From the NCBI GenBank assembly GCA_023362775.1, contig JALMGJ010000006.1, positions 11,674,501 to 11,738,500 of the forward strand: DNA of 64,000 bases, given 5' to 3'. The notes beneath the pieces were generated by a model. It was not told where the DNA came from, ran no database searches, and was given only the letters and a program-made list of their open reading frames with translations. This document shows, one piece after another, positions 10,300 through 21,115 of the stretch (its first letter is position 1; each line of letters begins with the position of its first letter). The position numbers and the translations under genes are program-made. The stretch comes from Charina bottae (taxonomy: Eukaryota > Chordata > Lepidosauria > Squamata > Charinaidae).

Positions 10300-10550
10300 C
10301 AGGTCATTTACTTTTCTCCATAGGTATATGCACAAAATTGAGGAAAGGGTTCTGATTGCAGCAGATTGTCCCTCTCTTAGTTCTCATAAAAAAATTAAGC
10401 ATTTTTTAAACTCATCTTGAAAGATTCCTTTACAGCAGGCAGAAGACACTGTTCAGGACAGAGAAGACATGGTCTCTAATACTATACTTTTACTAGGTCT
10501 AGCCAACTCCAAGGTATAGTCCTGCTTGCCATTCACAGGGGTTGATCTTA
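10300..10550. other. Unassigned sequence
   Basis: No gene or repeat recognised. Confidence 0.4.
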
Positions 10551-10621
10551 GAATTATACAGTTGGAAAGGGGTTAGAAGTCAACTAGTCCAACCACCTGC
10601 TCAGTGAAGGATCCACTAGAG

Positions 10622-10911
10622 CAGAGCTTTCCAAACTGTGTGTCGGGACACGTTAGTGTGTCGGCTGCAGTGTCTGGGTGTGTCGCGACTGGTGCTGCCT
10701 CTGAGCCCTGCCAGGATTCCACGCAGGTCCTAGTGCCTGCCTTGTTCCTTGCTGCCTCCAAACCTGCTGTGATTCCGCGCAGGTCCTAGTGCCTGCCTTG
10801 TGCCCTGCTGTAAGAGTGTGTCGCGAAATGATGCCCTGCTGTAAGAGTGTGTCGCGAAATGATGCATGTCTAAAAAGTGTGTCACCAACATGAAAAGTTT
10901 GGAAAGCTCTG
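10622..10911 (+). mobile_element. hAT-type MITE, family A, inside CR1
   Basis: TIRs cagagctttccaaact and agtttggaaagctctg, with the exact 8-bp TSD cactagag (10614-10621 and 10912-10919). Shares its interior with the 8346 copy and has one extra local duplication: a 31-bp unit containing ctgctgtaagagtgtgtcg occurs twice in tandem around 10800-10862. Confidence 0.95.
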
Positions 10912-11187
10912 CACTAGAGCATCTCTAACAGATGACCATCTAATCCCTGTTTCAAGTCCACCAGCAAAGGAGAAGTCACCACTTCATGTGACATTCTGTT
11001 CCACTGGCTGACAGCTTTCATAGTCAAGAACTTCCTCCTGACATCTAGTCTGAACTTACTTCCTTATAGTTTTAACCAATTGGTTCTTTGAGGAGAATGG
11101 AGAATAAGTCCACTCCCTATTTTATATTACAATCCTTCAGATATTTGAAGACTGCTATCATATCACCCCTCGGACAATAGACTAAAC

Positions 11188-11504
11188 CAGGGCTTTCCAA
11201 AGTTTTCCCGCGGCGACACAACAACGGCGGCGCACGAGAAAACCCGGAAGCGCCGCCACTGTGGCAGCGCGCAAAAACCCAGAAGCGCCGCCGCCGCTTT
11301 CAGTTTTTGCACGCCACTGCCGTTGCAGCACTTTCGGATTTTCGCACACCGCAGCGGTGGCGGTATCCTTGTGTGCCGTGCAAAAACCCGGAAGCGCTGA
11401 TGGCCCGGCAGCACGCCATCAGCGCTTCCAGGTTTTGACGCGACACACCTGGGCCCCGCAGGCGACACACTTTTGTGTTGTGACACACAGTTTGGAAAGC
11501 TGTG
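11188..11504 (+). mobile_element. hAT-type MITE, family B (GC-rich), inside CR1
   Basis: Ends cagggctttccaaag and gtttggaaagctgtg, with the exact 8-bp TSD gactaaac (11180-11187 and 11505-11512). The interior is CpG-rich with repeated cggaagcgc and ggtttttgc-type motifs in both orientations. Copies at 36136-36405 and 61316-61808. Several open frames inside are translations of the GC-rich repeats. Confidence 0.93.
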
Positions 11505-11699
11505 GACTAAACTTATCCAGATCCTTTAACGGTTCTTCATAGGCCTTGATTTCCAGACCTCTCACTATCTTGGTAGCTTTCTCTGAATGTGCTCCAGATT
11601 GTCCTTTTAAAGTACGGTTCCAAGAACTGGACATAGTATGGGCTCTGGCCAGGGCAGAGTAGAATGGAACAGATACTTCCCATGATCTGGACTCTTTTT

Positions 11700-12075
11700 G
11701 TTGTTGTTGTTCAGTCGTTAAGTCGTGTCCGACTCTTCGTGACCCCATGGACCATAGCACGCCAGGCCTTCCTGTCCTCCACTGTCTCCCGGAGTTTACT
11801 CAAATTCATGTTCATTACATCGGTGATGCTATCCAACCATCTCATCCTCTGCCGTCCCCTTCTCCTTTGGCCTTCAGTCTTTCCCAGCATCAGGGTCTTT
11901 TCCAGTGAGTCCTCTCTTCGCATTAGGTGGCCAAAGTATTTCAGCTTCAGCTTCAGTATCTGTCCTTCCAATGAGCAGTCAGAGTTGATTTCCTTTAGGA
12001 TTGACTGATTTGACCTCCTTGCAGTCCAAGGGACTCTTAAGAGTCTTCTCCAGCTCCTGTTAATGCTTTCCAAGA
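11700..12075 (-). mobile_element. BovB LINE 3' end, antisense, inside CR1
   Basis: The minus strand (11711-12073) codes for 120 residues of the BovB C-terminal domain, including RRLLRVPWTARRSNQSIL and a YFGHLMRREDSLEKTLML block, closely matching the end of the 319-3945 element. The 3' tail on this strand is a (TTG)n run at about 11699-11712. It is 5'-truncated, which is usual for LINEs. It lies between two stretches of the antisense CR1. Confidence 0.9.
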
Positions 12076-12270
12076 TACCATTTCCTTTTAAGCTACTGTA
12101 TCATACTGATGCATCATGTTAACTGGTGGACTTTTTAAATATATGCTACTGCCAAGCCAGGTTTCCCCCATCTTGCATTTATGCCTTTCATTCTTCCTAT
12201 CCAAATGAAGAACTTTACATTTCTCCATGTTCAGTGATATCATACACCATTCTTCCTCCAAATTCCTAAG

Positions 12271-12614
12271 AACTGATAGACTAAACTTTAGTCTTAACTA
12301 ACCGTGTATTAGGGTTTATTTGTTGAATCATTATCCTTTGGGGTCATGTTCTTTTTGTTTTGTCACATTTCCAAATAATAAATTTAACAAGTGACCAGTT
12401 TGGGATTCTTGTTTATTTAATTTTTTTAAAAAAAATTCTGTCTGATTGTCAATTTGCACCTCTATAAGGAAGGCTCAAAGATTCTACTGTTTGTTAATTG
12501 TCAATTTGCATCCTTGAAAGGTGTTGCAATTTTTTCTTTTACTTGGCAGGTTAAGACTAATTCTACTTCTACATGACCACTAATAGATAGTAATTGTTTA
12601 TTAAAACATAATTA
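12271..12614. other. Unassigned AT-rich sequence
   Basis: AT-rich, with a near repeat of gattgtcaatttgca (about 12444 and 12496). No gene or repeat family recognised. Confidence 0.4.
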
Positions 12615-12705
12615 GTTATTTATTTTCATTTATCTTATTTATATCCCACCCGTTTCCCTCACAAGGAGGGACCCTGGGCGGTTGACCCTGGGTAGTTATA
12701 TATTT
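12615..12705 (-). mobile_element. L2-like LINE tail fragment
   Basis: Antisense tail: ttatttatatcccaccc followed by ggaccctgggcggttg, the same phrase pair as at 9725. Confidence 0.6.
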
Positions 12706-12869
12706 TGCTTAATAATTCATGCTACCTATTCCCACACAGGAGGGAGGGAGGAAGGGAGGGAGGAAGTGTTTTCAAATGTTTTAATTTTGTTCTTTCAATT
12801 CCCTCGTTTTCTTGTTATATACTTTCCTATATGTAAATACTTGATGCAGTGATTTAGGAGTATATGTAG

Positions 12870-13395
12870 GTGTGTCTGATCTTGAGAGGTATAGACACGT
12901 CACAGCATCTGAATATCTTTTCCAAGGCCTCCATTGCTATCTTACCAAGTGCTCGTCTGCAATGGATTTGTTGACTGCTGATTCCTTTACCATTTATTCT
13001 CAATCCTAAAAGGCTCGAAGCTATCTACCACTTCAGTGTCAGTTCTAAGGCAGGTTGCTGTACCTGATGTCATGGGTTTGGTTATCTTCATATTAATTGT
13101 CCCATTTTTTTAGTCTACTCCTCAATTTTCATTACTAGAGCTTGCAGATCATTTACATTTTCAACTATCAGAGTAGTGTTATCACTGTCAAAAGAGTGTT
13201 TCTTCCTCCAGTTTTAAAACCACACTCATCTTCTTCCAATCCAGTTCCTCTCAGTATATTTTCTGCATATACATTAATAAGTAAGTAGGGAGTGTACTGC
13301 CTTGTCTCCTTCCTTTGCCAACCTGGAGCCAGTCTGTTTCTCAATGTTCCATCCATCCATGTTCCTCCCTGTCTATATTTCCCACACAAAGTTGT
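12870..13395 (-). pseudogene. Old RTE-like LINE reverse transcriptase fragment
   Basis: The minus strand reads NVYAENILRGTGLEEDECGF near 13230-13290, which matches the BovB/RTE block NLYAE.IMR.AGLEE. This is followed by a degraded GGRNT..TLLIVENVNDLQAL region where YADDTTL is expected. Stops and shifts are frequent. It is more diverged than the two clear BovB copies, so it is an older insertion or a different RTE lineage. Confidence 0.6.
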
Positions 13396-13673
13396 GGATT
13401 GTAGTCATTCAGGCAAGGATTGTACATTTACCCCAGATGTAGAAACACAGCCACATATTTCTTGGGTAGATTTCTGGTGGTGCCTTTCAAGTATGTCTTG
13501 CTAATTTGGGGAAAAATAAGCAAGGCATGCTGTTCTTACAGGCATTTTTTCAATGCTGTCTGAAGCACAAATGTGAGTTAGGGTTAATGACACAACCATT
13601 AATATTACTGTTACACTAATACTAGAAATAATAAATAATAACTTGTTTCATATATTGAACTAAACAATCTAAG
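13396..13673. other. Unassigned sequence
   Basis: No gene or repeat recognised. Confidence 0.4.
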
Positions 13674-13681
13674 CATATAGG

Positions 13682-13986
13682 TAGGCTGACCATACGTCCC
13701 GTTTTGAACGGGACAGTCCCATTATTTTAACATTTTCCAACCTCCCGTCGTTCTGGACAAAATCTCCATTTTGTCCCGTTTTCCAAGTTAGAGTGCGTGT
13801 GCGTCCCTGCGTGCCTGCCTGTGCGCACGCCTGCGTGCACACCTCCCTGAGTGCCTGCCTGCGCGCCTCCCTGCCTGCGTGCACGCACCTGCGTACCGGT
13901 GGACACACACGCCTGCATGCCAGCATGCCGGCGCACGCACGTGCGTTAGGGTCCCGTTTTCGTCTCAAGGAAATATGGTCAGCCTA
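13682..13986 (+). mobile_element. MITE with TAGGCTGACC ends (family D)
   Basis: Ends taggctgaccatac and tatggtcagccta are inverted repeats, flanked by the exact 8-bp TSD catatagg (13674-13681 and 13987-13994), so it is probably hAT-like. Inside are gtcccgttttgaacggg motifs and a CpG-rich stretch of degenerate gcgtgcctgc-type repeats (about 13795-13945). A second copy is at 33237-33497. It has no transposase. Confidence 0.9.
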
Positions 13987-13994
13987 CATATAGG

Positions 13995-15285
13995 ACTGTA
14001 CACCTAAGCCACTTTACAGAGAAGACTTCTCAGTGTGACGATCTTCTCTATTTGACCCAGAATGACAAAACAACAACAACAAGGAGGTGGGAACAAGCAG
14101 GGGGCTTGATACTGTCTCTCCCCAATTAGCACTTTTATTGCAGATTGAACTGGCACATAGAAGGGCACAGATGTATTATTTCTTTTTCAAGTCAAGTATT
14201 ATTCATCACATAGCATTTAGCCATTACAGAATTGCCACCAGAATAAACACTCACAATTTAAATTGTAATTATTTCTATATTTGCATCTATGCATATTAAT
14301 GTCTAAGCAAAGTCTGGTTTTGCCGGAACTCTGCAGACTCCACTTTTTCTCCTCAATTTTCTCTTGCAGGAATCCATTTTCTCTTGGATTAATCATATTT
14401 GTGCTATTATGATCACAGAGCATGCATGTGTGGCTATTTTACAAAGAACGTATTTGAGAGATAAATATATGTTTTTAAATTTCATTGCCAGCGAAGGGCC
14501 ATTGTTTATCTGACATCACCCATGCATAAGAGGAAGTAATCAGAGGCTTGGGGTGGGGTTGGGGAACCAAGGACCTGCAGAAGTATGAAAACTGTTTAGA
14601 AATAACTGAAGGGAAGTTCCAAAAGCCACATGAGAACAGAGCATGCCAACTGTCACAAAATAAAGAAGACTAGGAAATTTTGGTTTTGCAAGGGGAATAG
14701 AATGGAGCAGAGTTCAGCAACGTCTTACTATAGGTTCTACTTAAGGTTATTGAAAGTAGTACTTTTCCCCCCATTTGCCTCCTAACCTCAATTACTAATC
14801 AAGATGAATTCTAAAACAGTACAAAGCTCATGATTTAGCAAGCTGACCCCTCTGGTAGTGCTCTGTGCATTGAATTGTTATATCAAAGCATTTGGTGTTA
14901 GATTTTCATCACATACTTGGCCATCTGCACCAAATGGATCATGATTTTATTTATTTATTAATTTGTTTGTTTGATTGATTGTTTTTTTCCTGTGGCTGTA
15001 GTAAGACTCTGGATTCCCTCCTAAGAATAAAAGTTTTTTTCCCCCTATTAAAAATCTGCACTGGAAGAATGTTAGTATTCTCCTTTTATTTGGAAAGCTG
15101 CATGACGAGATTTGCATCCATTTTTCCTTCCCATTATTGAATTAAAGAGCATCCTATTTTGTCAGTGCATATGTATTGCTGTATATGTATTATTCTGCTC
15201 ATATTTTCCAAATGCATGCATTTTTGTGTGTGGAATTTTTGGTCTGGCTAAAATTGGATGATCTTGAAAAGACAAGAAGAATTGG
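13995..15285. other. Unassigned sequence
   Basis: AT-rich, without a recognised gene. There are short A/T-rich simple runs near 14950. Open frames are under 75 codons and show no domain. Confidence 0.4.
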
Positions 15286-15289
15286 ATAT

Positions 15290-15470
15290 GGTTACTACTT
15301 ATGTGAGTCAGCACTAGGAAATCTTAGGAGTATAAGCAAGGCTAGGGAATTTTTTTAAAAAATCAGGAGGAGTCAATAGCAAACCACTTCATCTCTGCTG
15401 CCAAAAAGCAACTTGGATGTGTCCATGAAGTCACCACGATTTGAATTCAACTCAAAGTAGACTACTTTTA
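15290..15470 (+). mobile_element. Diverged SINE 3' part (tentative)
   Basis: Contains agcaaaccacttcatctctg, ctgccaaaaagcaacttgg and tgtccatgaagtcacca in the order seen in squamate SINE 3' halves, such as the ends of the MIR-like and 5S-derived copies in this window. The head was not identified. Confidence 0.5.
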
Positions 15471-15524
15471 TCATTTGTGTTATTTTTTTAAATTTCAAAT
15501 TACTCCACTATATACTCCACTAAA

Positions 15525-15585
15525 GAGTTCCCCTTTGGGGGGAGATGGGCAGTGATAGAAATTTAATAAATAAAATAAATATTGG
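15525..15585 (+). mobile_element. L2-like LINE tail, sense
   Basis: Reads gggggagatgggcagtgat followed by an aaatttaataaataaaa tail, the sense version of the tail at 9725. Confidence 0.6.
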
Positions 15586-15589
15586 GGAA

Positions 15590-16180
15590 AGCATGGATAT
15601 CCATGTATACTTGCCTTCCATACAGCCTATGGAAGTGTGAAATGGATATTTTTGTATTTAAGGACCAAGCATTAAATTTCTTCCCTACTTCTACTTTAGA
15701 CAGAACTTGTTCTGAGGCACGATTTCCAAAGGCCAATCATCTTTAACAGTTGTACTAAAATGGTATTAATGTTTTCAGATCCACTTCCGATTTTTCCTGC
15801 TGGAAAGCCTGCCAAACACATTCTTCAACAGATACTAAAATAATCTGGATAGTTGACATGCTTTCCAAAATTTTCAGTGGAAAATTGCCAGAACTGACAT
15901 CTGTGAAAAAGTAGGCAAGCTTTATTATCCACAGAGAGTATATACTTTGTTGGATATTTTTCTACCTCCACGTGCCTCCTTCTAGAAAAAAAAAACATTC
16001 TCCTATTCTATCTGGGTGAATCAGATGCCAAATAATACTTAACCCCTTCAACACTTTCCAAATCTGTAACCACAGAGGTAGTTTCATCTGGCATCTATTT
16101 ATCAGAGATAACTCAAAAAATAATTTGTGACAAGGACTCCAGCTTTTCTCAAACTGACATAAATACTATGTATATTGAAG
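15590..16180. other. Unassigned sequence
   Basis: No gene or repeat recognised. Confidence 0.4.
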
Positions 16181-16181
16181 C

Positions 16182-16259
16182 ATGTATGTATGTATGCATA
16201 TACTGTATATGTGTGTGTATGTGTGTGTGTGTGTATGTATGTGTGTGTGTGTGTATGTA

Positions 16260-16294
<35 letters not shown>

Positions 16295-16309
16295 ATGTAT
16301 GTATGTATG

Positions 16310-16344
<35 letters not shown>

Positions 16345-16350
16345 TGTGTG
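16182..16350. repeat. Compound microsatellite (TATG)n-(TG)n-(TA)n
   Basis: Alternating blocks of TATG and TG, then about nine TATG units and about twelve TA units, ending in a short TG run. It is an almost pure purine-pyrimidine alternation over about 170 bp. Confidence 0.97.
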
Positions 16351-17003
16351 TTTGTAATATTTACTAAGCAATAGTCTAGGTATGCTAATATAATCTCATT
16401 TTAAGAATCTGTTCTGAACTCTGATACAGGACATGTCAAAAATAGACATTGAATTCTGTTTTCAAAATAAACTCCTTTCCTATCTTCTTCTAAACAAGTA
16501 GTTAATTCCCTTCCAAGTCCCACAGGACTGTCCCCCAAATAAAAATGAATCTTTAAAAAAATTACCAAACTCCCATTAGTTTTCCACCATCTCACTAAGG
16601 AGATTGCACACAGTCTTATGGAAGAGCTCTGTCCTGACTTCGGGCGTAGAAATAACACGCTGAGGCTGGAATCAAGCTCTAGTGATTTATTATCCTACTA
16701 CCCTAACAGAATCCATCTAGACTAACATGCCCAAAGAATAAGTCCACAAACTTAGGGCGGGGCTTTCTTCAACCTCTTGGGAGGGAAACATAGAGATTCA
16801 GTACTACGCATGCGTTTCCCTTCCTGGAGGGAGCCCCCTCCTTCGCCGCCCGTTATCTCCCTGACAAGCTCTGAAACCTTGTAAGATTTGGTGATCTCAC
16901 AAGAGATTTTTTTCCTTAATTTGGGATCCTGCCAACACCATCTGGAGGGGTGCTGCAGGTATCTTGACAGCACAGATTCAGCCTCGGAGGACCTCTGATA
17001 TAT
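16351..17003. other. Unassigned sequence
   Basis: No gene or repeat recognised. An 85-codon antisense frame at 16401-16658 lacks a domain. Confidence 0.4.
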
Positions 17004-17048
17004 TATAACAATAACAATAACAATAACAATAACAATAACAATAACAAT

Positions 17049-17086
<38 letters not shown>
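17004..17086. repeat. (AATAAC)n then (AAC)n microsatellite
   Basis: About seven hexamer units followed by about fourteen AAC units, without interruption. Confidence 0.96.
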
Positions 17087-17087
<1 letters not shown>

Positions 17088-17238
17088 CCCTCCCTGGAAT
17101 ATACAAGAGGGAATATTACCCTTTCTTGGTAGGATCCAAGATTGGGCTCAGATTTTGCCAGGGATGTGAACATCTTTATTACGCATTACACCATCAGCTC
17201 TACCCGTTTTGTCCATGCACCATGATGTCATTGAGATG

Positions 17239-17304
17239 TTGTGATGCAAGCTCCACCTATTATATAGTGTACGTAATGGGTGGAGCTCATGTCATGATGT
17301 CACA
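17239..17304. repeat. Imperfect inverted repeat around a TA-rich centre
   Basis: Arms ttgtgatgcaagctccacc (17239-17257) and gggtggagctcatg...gtcacaa (17278-17304). It resembles a short palindromic MITE. No TSD identified. Confidence 0.6.
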
Positions 17305-17589
17305 ATCCGTTTCCTCCTCCTGACAAAAAGAATAGTCTGACTCCAATAGTCATACAGTATCTGGCTAAAGGCTGAATCTTCTTTCTCTGTCGAGCCATAC
17401 CATCTAGCTTGAAGCCTTGGGGACAATGACAAATTGTTTCTCTACCAAGCTTGATAATGTGGCTTTAGCTCAATTGCTTTATACTGTGCATGTGTGTGCG
17501 GGTATAGATGTGTGTGTGTTACTATTTCATTTTTGATGTCTTTTCCTTTGTGGGGAAAAGTGCGGTTAAACTTAAAACTTGACCTTCTG
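17305..17589. other. Unassigned sequence
   Basis: No gene or repeat recognised. Includes a short GT-rich run at about 17485-17520. Confidence 0.4.
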
Positions 17590-17850
17590 CACTGCTGCCT
17601 ACAGCAGACGGCAGCCCCTTGCTCATGTCCACAAAACTTGAAAATGTTAAACAGGGTCAAAACTGGCTAATACTTGGATGGGAAACCACCAGGAGATCTC
17701 CCAGCTGCAGGCTAGACTGGGAACTTGAAAAACATTCTGAAAGAAGGCAATGGCAAACTTCTTCAGTACGGTTCCCAAGTAAACAACCATGGACTCATCC
17801 ACCTAGTTACTACAGTTGTGATCAACTTCAGGGAATCTTTACCTTGCTCT
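17590..17850 (+). mobile_element. 5S rRNA-derived SINE
   Basis: Within 17630-17700 the order aaacagggtcaaaactggc then taatacttggatgggaaacc matches the 3' half of eukaryotic 5S rRNA (internal promoter region), too diverged to be a functional 5S gene. The rest (caggctagactgggaac, gaaggcaatggcaaacttc) is a SINE body, and related pieces lie at 34545-34735 and 50066-50330. Classed as SINE3-like. Confidence 0.78.
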
Positions 17851-18253
17851 TCTTTCATTTCAATATTAGAAAGAAATTTTGTAAAGGGGTTTAGGATTCC
17901 GCCTGTCAGTAGGGGATGGCTCTCTGCAAACTGGACAGAACAGGACCAAATTTGGTATGGGGGGAGAAGCCAACAAAAGAGATAACAAGTTCAGAAATGG
18001 ACTGAATCCAGCTCAGGACTGCGAAGAAAAAGCTTAACATACAGGTTAGTTAATTACACAGAAGAAAAGATAGACAGGTCTTGGGGCCATGGCTGGTAAA
18101 AGGAGTGGGAAGAATTCCAGAAGAATTCCAGAAGGTCTGTTGCTTTCCTTGTTTCTTCCTTTGCTACTGGTATACAATCTCTGCGGATACTGCAATTTGG
18201 GGGTGTGAATATAAGCCTCAAACAAGGATGCTTCATTTGACGTGACATGGGAC
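17851..18253. other. Unassigned sequence
   Basis: Includes a small tandem repeat of agaattccag at about 18110-18132. No gene recognised. Confidence 0.4.
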
Positions 18254-18290
18254 GTGTGCCAGATTAGAGCCAGTTTGGTCTAGCGCAGTA

Positions 18291-18925
18291 TAGGTAGTCC
18301 TCGCTTAACGACCACAATTGGGACCAGAATTTTGGTTGCTAAGTGAAGTGGTCATTAAGCAAATCCAATCCAATTTTACAACTTTTGTTGCAGTGGTCGT
18401 TAAGCGAATCACTGCAGGAGTTAAGCAAACCATGTAGTCGTTAAGTGAATCACATGGTTCCCCATTGATTTTGCTTGCCAGAAGCTGGCCAGGAAGGTCA
18501 AAATGACGATCACATGACCATGGGACGCTGTGATGGTCATAAATGCAAACCAGTTGCCAAGTGCCCAAATTTATTTATTTATTTATTTATTTATTTATTA
18601 ATTATTTGAATTTATCCCCGCCCATCTCTACCATGGTAGACTCTGGGCGGTTTACAATCAGAATATATAAAAAGTTCAAGAGACTATACATTTAAAAGCT
18701 ACTATAAAAATAAAAAATCCAAATCCAAAAGATGGTATGTTCTTAAAAGGAGGATATTACTAAGCTAACCACCCCCAGGAGGAACTATCAGGAACTAAAT
18801 TGTACAGCGACGTTGCAGCGTCGCCACGGTCATAAATGTGAGAACCGGCCGTAAGACGTTTTTTTAAACACCATTGTAAGTCCAAACTGTTACTAAACGA
18901 ATGGTTGTTAAGTGAGGACTACCTG
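18291..18925 (+). mobile_element. Tc1/mariner-like MITE (family E), split by L2-like LINE
   Basis: Ends taggtagtcctcgctta and taagtgaggactacctg are inverted repeats, flanked by TA (18289-18290 and 18926-18927), the usual Tc1/mariner target. The interior has repeated ttaagcgaatcactgcag-type motifs. Copies: 35530-35878, 56468-56890 and a piece at 41700-41850. Confidence 0.85.
18567..18820 (-). mobile_element. L2-like LINE 3' end inside the mariner-like MITE
   Basis: Begins with (ATTT)n at about 18567, then ccccgcccatctctacc and gactctgggcggtttac, the antisense L2-like tail. Ends near accacccccaggaggaac. TSD not clear. Confidence 0.75.
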
Positions 18926-19225
18926 TATTTTTCAAATTTGGGAACTTTAAGATGTATGGATTTCAACTCCCAGAATTCCCCAGCCAGCATGGGAGTTGAA
19001 GTCCACACATCTTAAAGTTGCCAAGTTTGAAAAAGACTAGTGGTTAAGGAGCTGGGTTAGAAACAGGGAAACCAACCTTAGGCATAGAAGCCAGCTGGGT
19101 GACTTTGGGCTGGTCATTTAGGAAGAGGACAATAACAAACCACTTCTAAAACTGTTGTTGGAAAACTGCATGGACTCTTCAACGTAGTTGCCAGGAATCA
19201 AGAAAAAAAAAACAAGTGCCAGATT

Positions 19226-21103
19226 ACATCCCATTAGGAGAAAAAAAAATTCACAATGATACACATTCTCTACATTCTCTTACTCCTGTTCCACAAAACA
19301 TCCAAAGGAGCAGCTGCTGGAGATATTGAGAGAAGAGGAAGCCTTTGAGAATGGTCAACTGCTCATTGATAGCAGAACAAATCTCAAACTATGCATATTT
19401 TATTTCCCTTAATCCTCTTGCGTGGGGCTCATACGATTGATCTACTTTTTGTTTCCAAGCATAAAGGCATAAAGAGCTTCCCTTGATGATGATAATATTG
19501 CAACATCCCCTATTGAATTTTATCCTACCAAACAGCTCCTATTGTAAACAGTGGATCAGAATGGTTGCCTAATTTCAACCCTAAAAACACTTGTCTCCTG
19601 TAAGTTCCCGCTGTAGTGAACGATGTCTCTTGCTTCCAAATGGAAAGCAGACAAACTGGATCTTGGGACCCTCTTGATCCTGCCTGGAAGTCATACTGTG
19701 ATTACATACTGCCTGTAAGGCCAATCCACTGGGTTAGGGTTTTTCTCTTCCTCAAAAATCTCTTGGACTTAGACAAGAGTTATAGTTATATCTGAGAGCT
19801 CCTGTGGTGTAAAGACTGAGTAGCGTGTCTGGGAAGTGGAAAACACAGCCCAAAATAAGACAACGGCGACTCATTTCCACATCACGGCATGAAAACTATA
19901 CAGGTTTTTCTACTGTAAGTCACAAGCAGCAGAACCGAAAGTCAACGTTACTTAAACATCTAAGAGGTCATCTTGCAGAAGTTGGAACAGACTTTTTCAG
20001 TAGCTAATGAGATCAGGACTAAAACCAAGAGGGAGAAATGATGAGAATACAGCAACTAAATATTTGGAAAAATTTCTTAAAGGTCAGATCTGTTCAACCG
20101 TGCTTGCCTCAGGATTTAGTGACTTCTCTTTTGCAAATTAAATTTAAATGGAGGGTCGATGATCACCTCTCAAGGATGTTGCAATTGGGGCCTTGCATTA
20201 AGCAGTGTGTGGACTTCCAAAGTCCCTTCCCATCGCCTGATTCTATGAAATGAGCATCCAGTCCTTAAAAACCCCTAGCTTCTGACATTGTGCCTTTCTT
20301 GAACAAACGGATCCCTACAAATATGCCAGGCAACACACACTTTTTAAGAAACAACTTTTAACTGAGGTTTTTCATAAAGCAGTGAAAACACCATGTCTTT
20401 TGATAACAAAAAACAACTGCACTTATTATCTTCTTTGAATAATGCTCTAACAAAATGTACTTTGATCTGAGTGGGGGGGTGTACATATTTAATGTCTTTA
20501 CCTTGTTATGTCCAGGAAATTTCTTGGCAAGTCTTCTCTGCAAAATTAAATTGGCTAAAGCCAGAATACACAACTTCTGGAGCAGTCCTATTCAACGATC
20601 TGTGATCAATATCTTCCACAAAGTTATGAACATAGTATTACAACTGTTTGAAACTTCAAAAGAGCTCCTATATCAAGTGAGGATGGAATTTCTGAACTAA
20701 CTCTACCATTTCCCATCATACATTTTGCCTCTTTGACTTGAGAGTCCTTATCACAGTTGCAAAAAAAGAAAGAATGAGAAATCTGATAAGGTTTGTGAAC
20801 AGACCAGTTGAAGACAAAGCAAAAACTGGCTAAGCCAGTTTTTCATTACTATTATTATTATTTAGCAAAAGTTTTACTCTGAGTACATACTTACAAGTGT
20901 GCACAGAAGAATTCCTAGGCATTGGACTTAGCCCAGATTGCATGCTCTTGTTGCACACTTGTTGCTCTTGTTGTTGCACACTCTACTCAGGTACAGTGAA
21001 GGACTGCAATGAATCACCAGGACAATGAAGCAGTGGTGAGCAATGCTCTTATACCTATACATCTCCTGATCAAACTCCAGAATTCTGTCCTTATTCCAGT
21101 AAT
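19226..21103. other. Unassigned sequence, no gene seen
   Basis: About 1.9 kb with no recognised repeat family. Open frames reach 81 codons (20455-20700) and show no domain. Short A runs and an (ATT)n run near 20850 are the only simple structure. Confidence 0.4.
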
Positions 21104-21115
21104 CTAAATATTTAT

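Larger units (their letters stand above)
10552..12270 (-). mobile_element. CR1 LINE 3' part, antisense, with three nested insertions
   Basis: Minus-strand CR1 3' region recognised from the order of conserved phrases: the gttggaaaggggtt start, tccaaccacctgctcag, cagatatttgaagactgctatcat, the tctttctctgaatgtgctccag stretch, and aactttacatttctccatg near the right end. It is interrupted by a family A hAT MITE (10622-10911), a family B hAT MITE (11188-11504) and a BovB 3' end (about 11700-12075). CR1 continues in register across both hAT insertions. No coding part is preserved. Confidence 0.82.
18286..19034. mobile_element. Palindromic hAT-type MITE (family C), split
   Basis: Both arms carry the family C phrase: aactttaagatgtatgg and ttcaactcccagaattcc on the left, gttgaagtccacacatct and taaagttgcc on the right. 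The left tip is cagta, where the mariner-like MITE inserted. Possible degraded TSD gtctagcg/gactagtg. Other copies: 28798, 32563, 35356, 37609, 37736, 63747. Confidence 0.7.
18254..19225 (+). mobile_element. MIR-like tRNA-derived SINE, interrupted by three nested elements
   Basis: The SINE head (agccagtttggtctag) stops at about 18285 and resumes at about 19037 with ctagtggttaaggagctggg, continuing through gccagctgggtgactttgg to about 19225. The interruption holds a palindromic hAT MITE, itself split by a Tc1/mariner-like MITE, itself split by an L2-like fragment. A complete relative lies at 38638-38860. Confidence 0.75.

Noticed and set aside
17630..17700. 5S rRNA gene
   Set aside because: Only the 3' half resembles 5S rRNA, with many changes, and it is fused to a SINE body.
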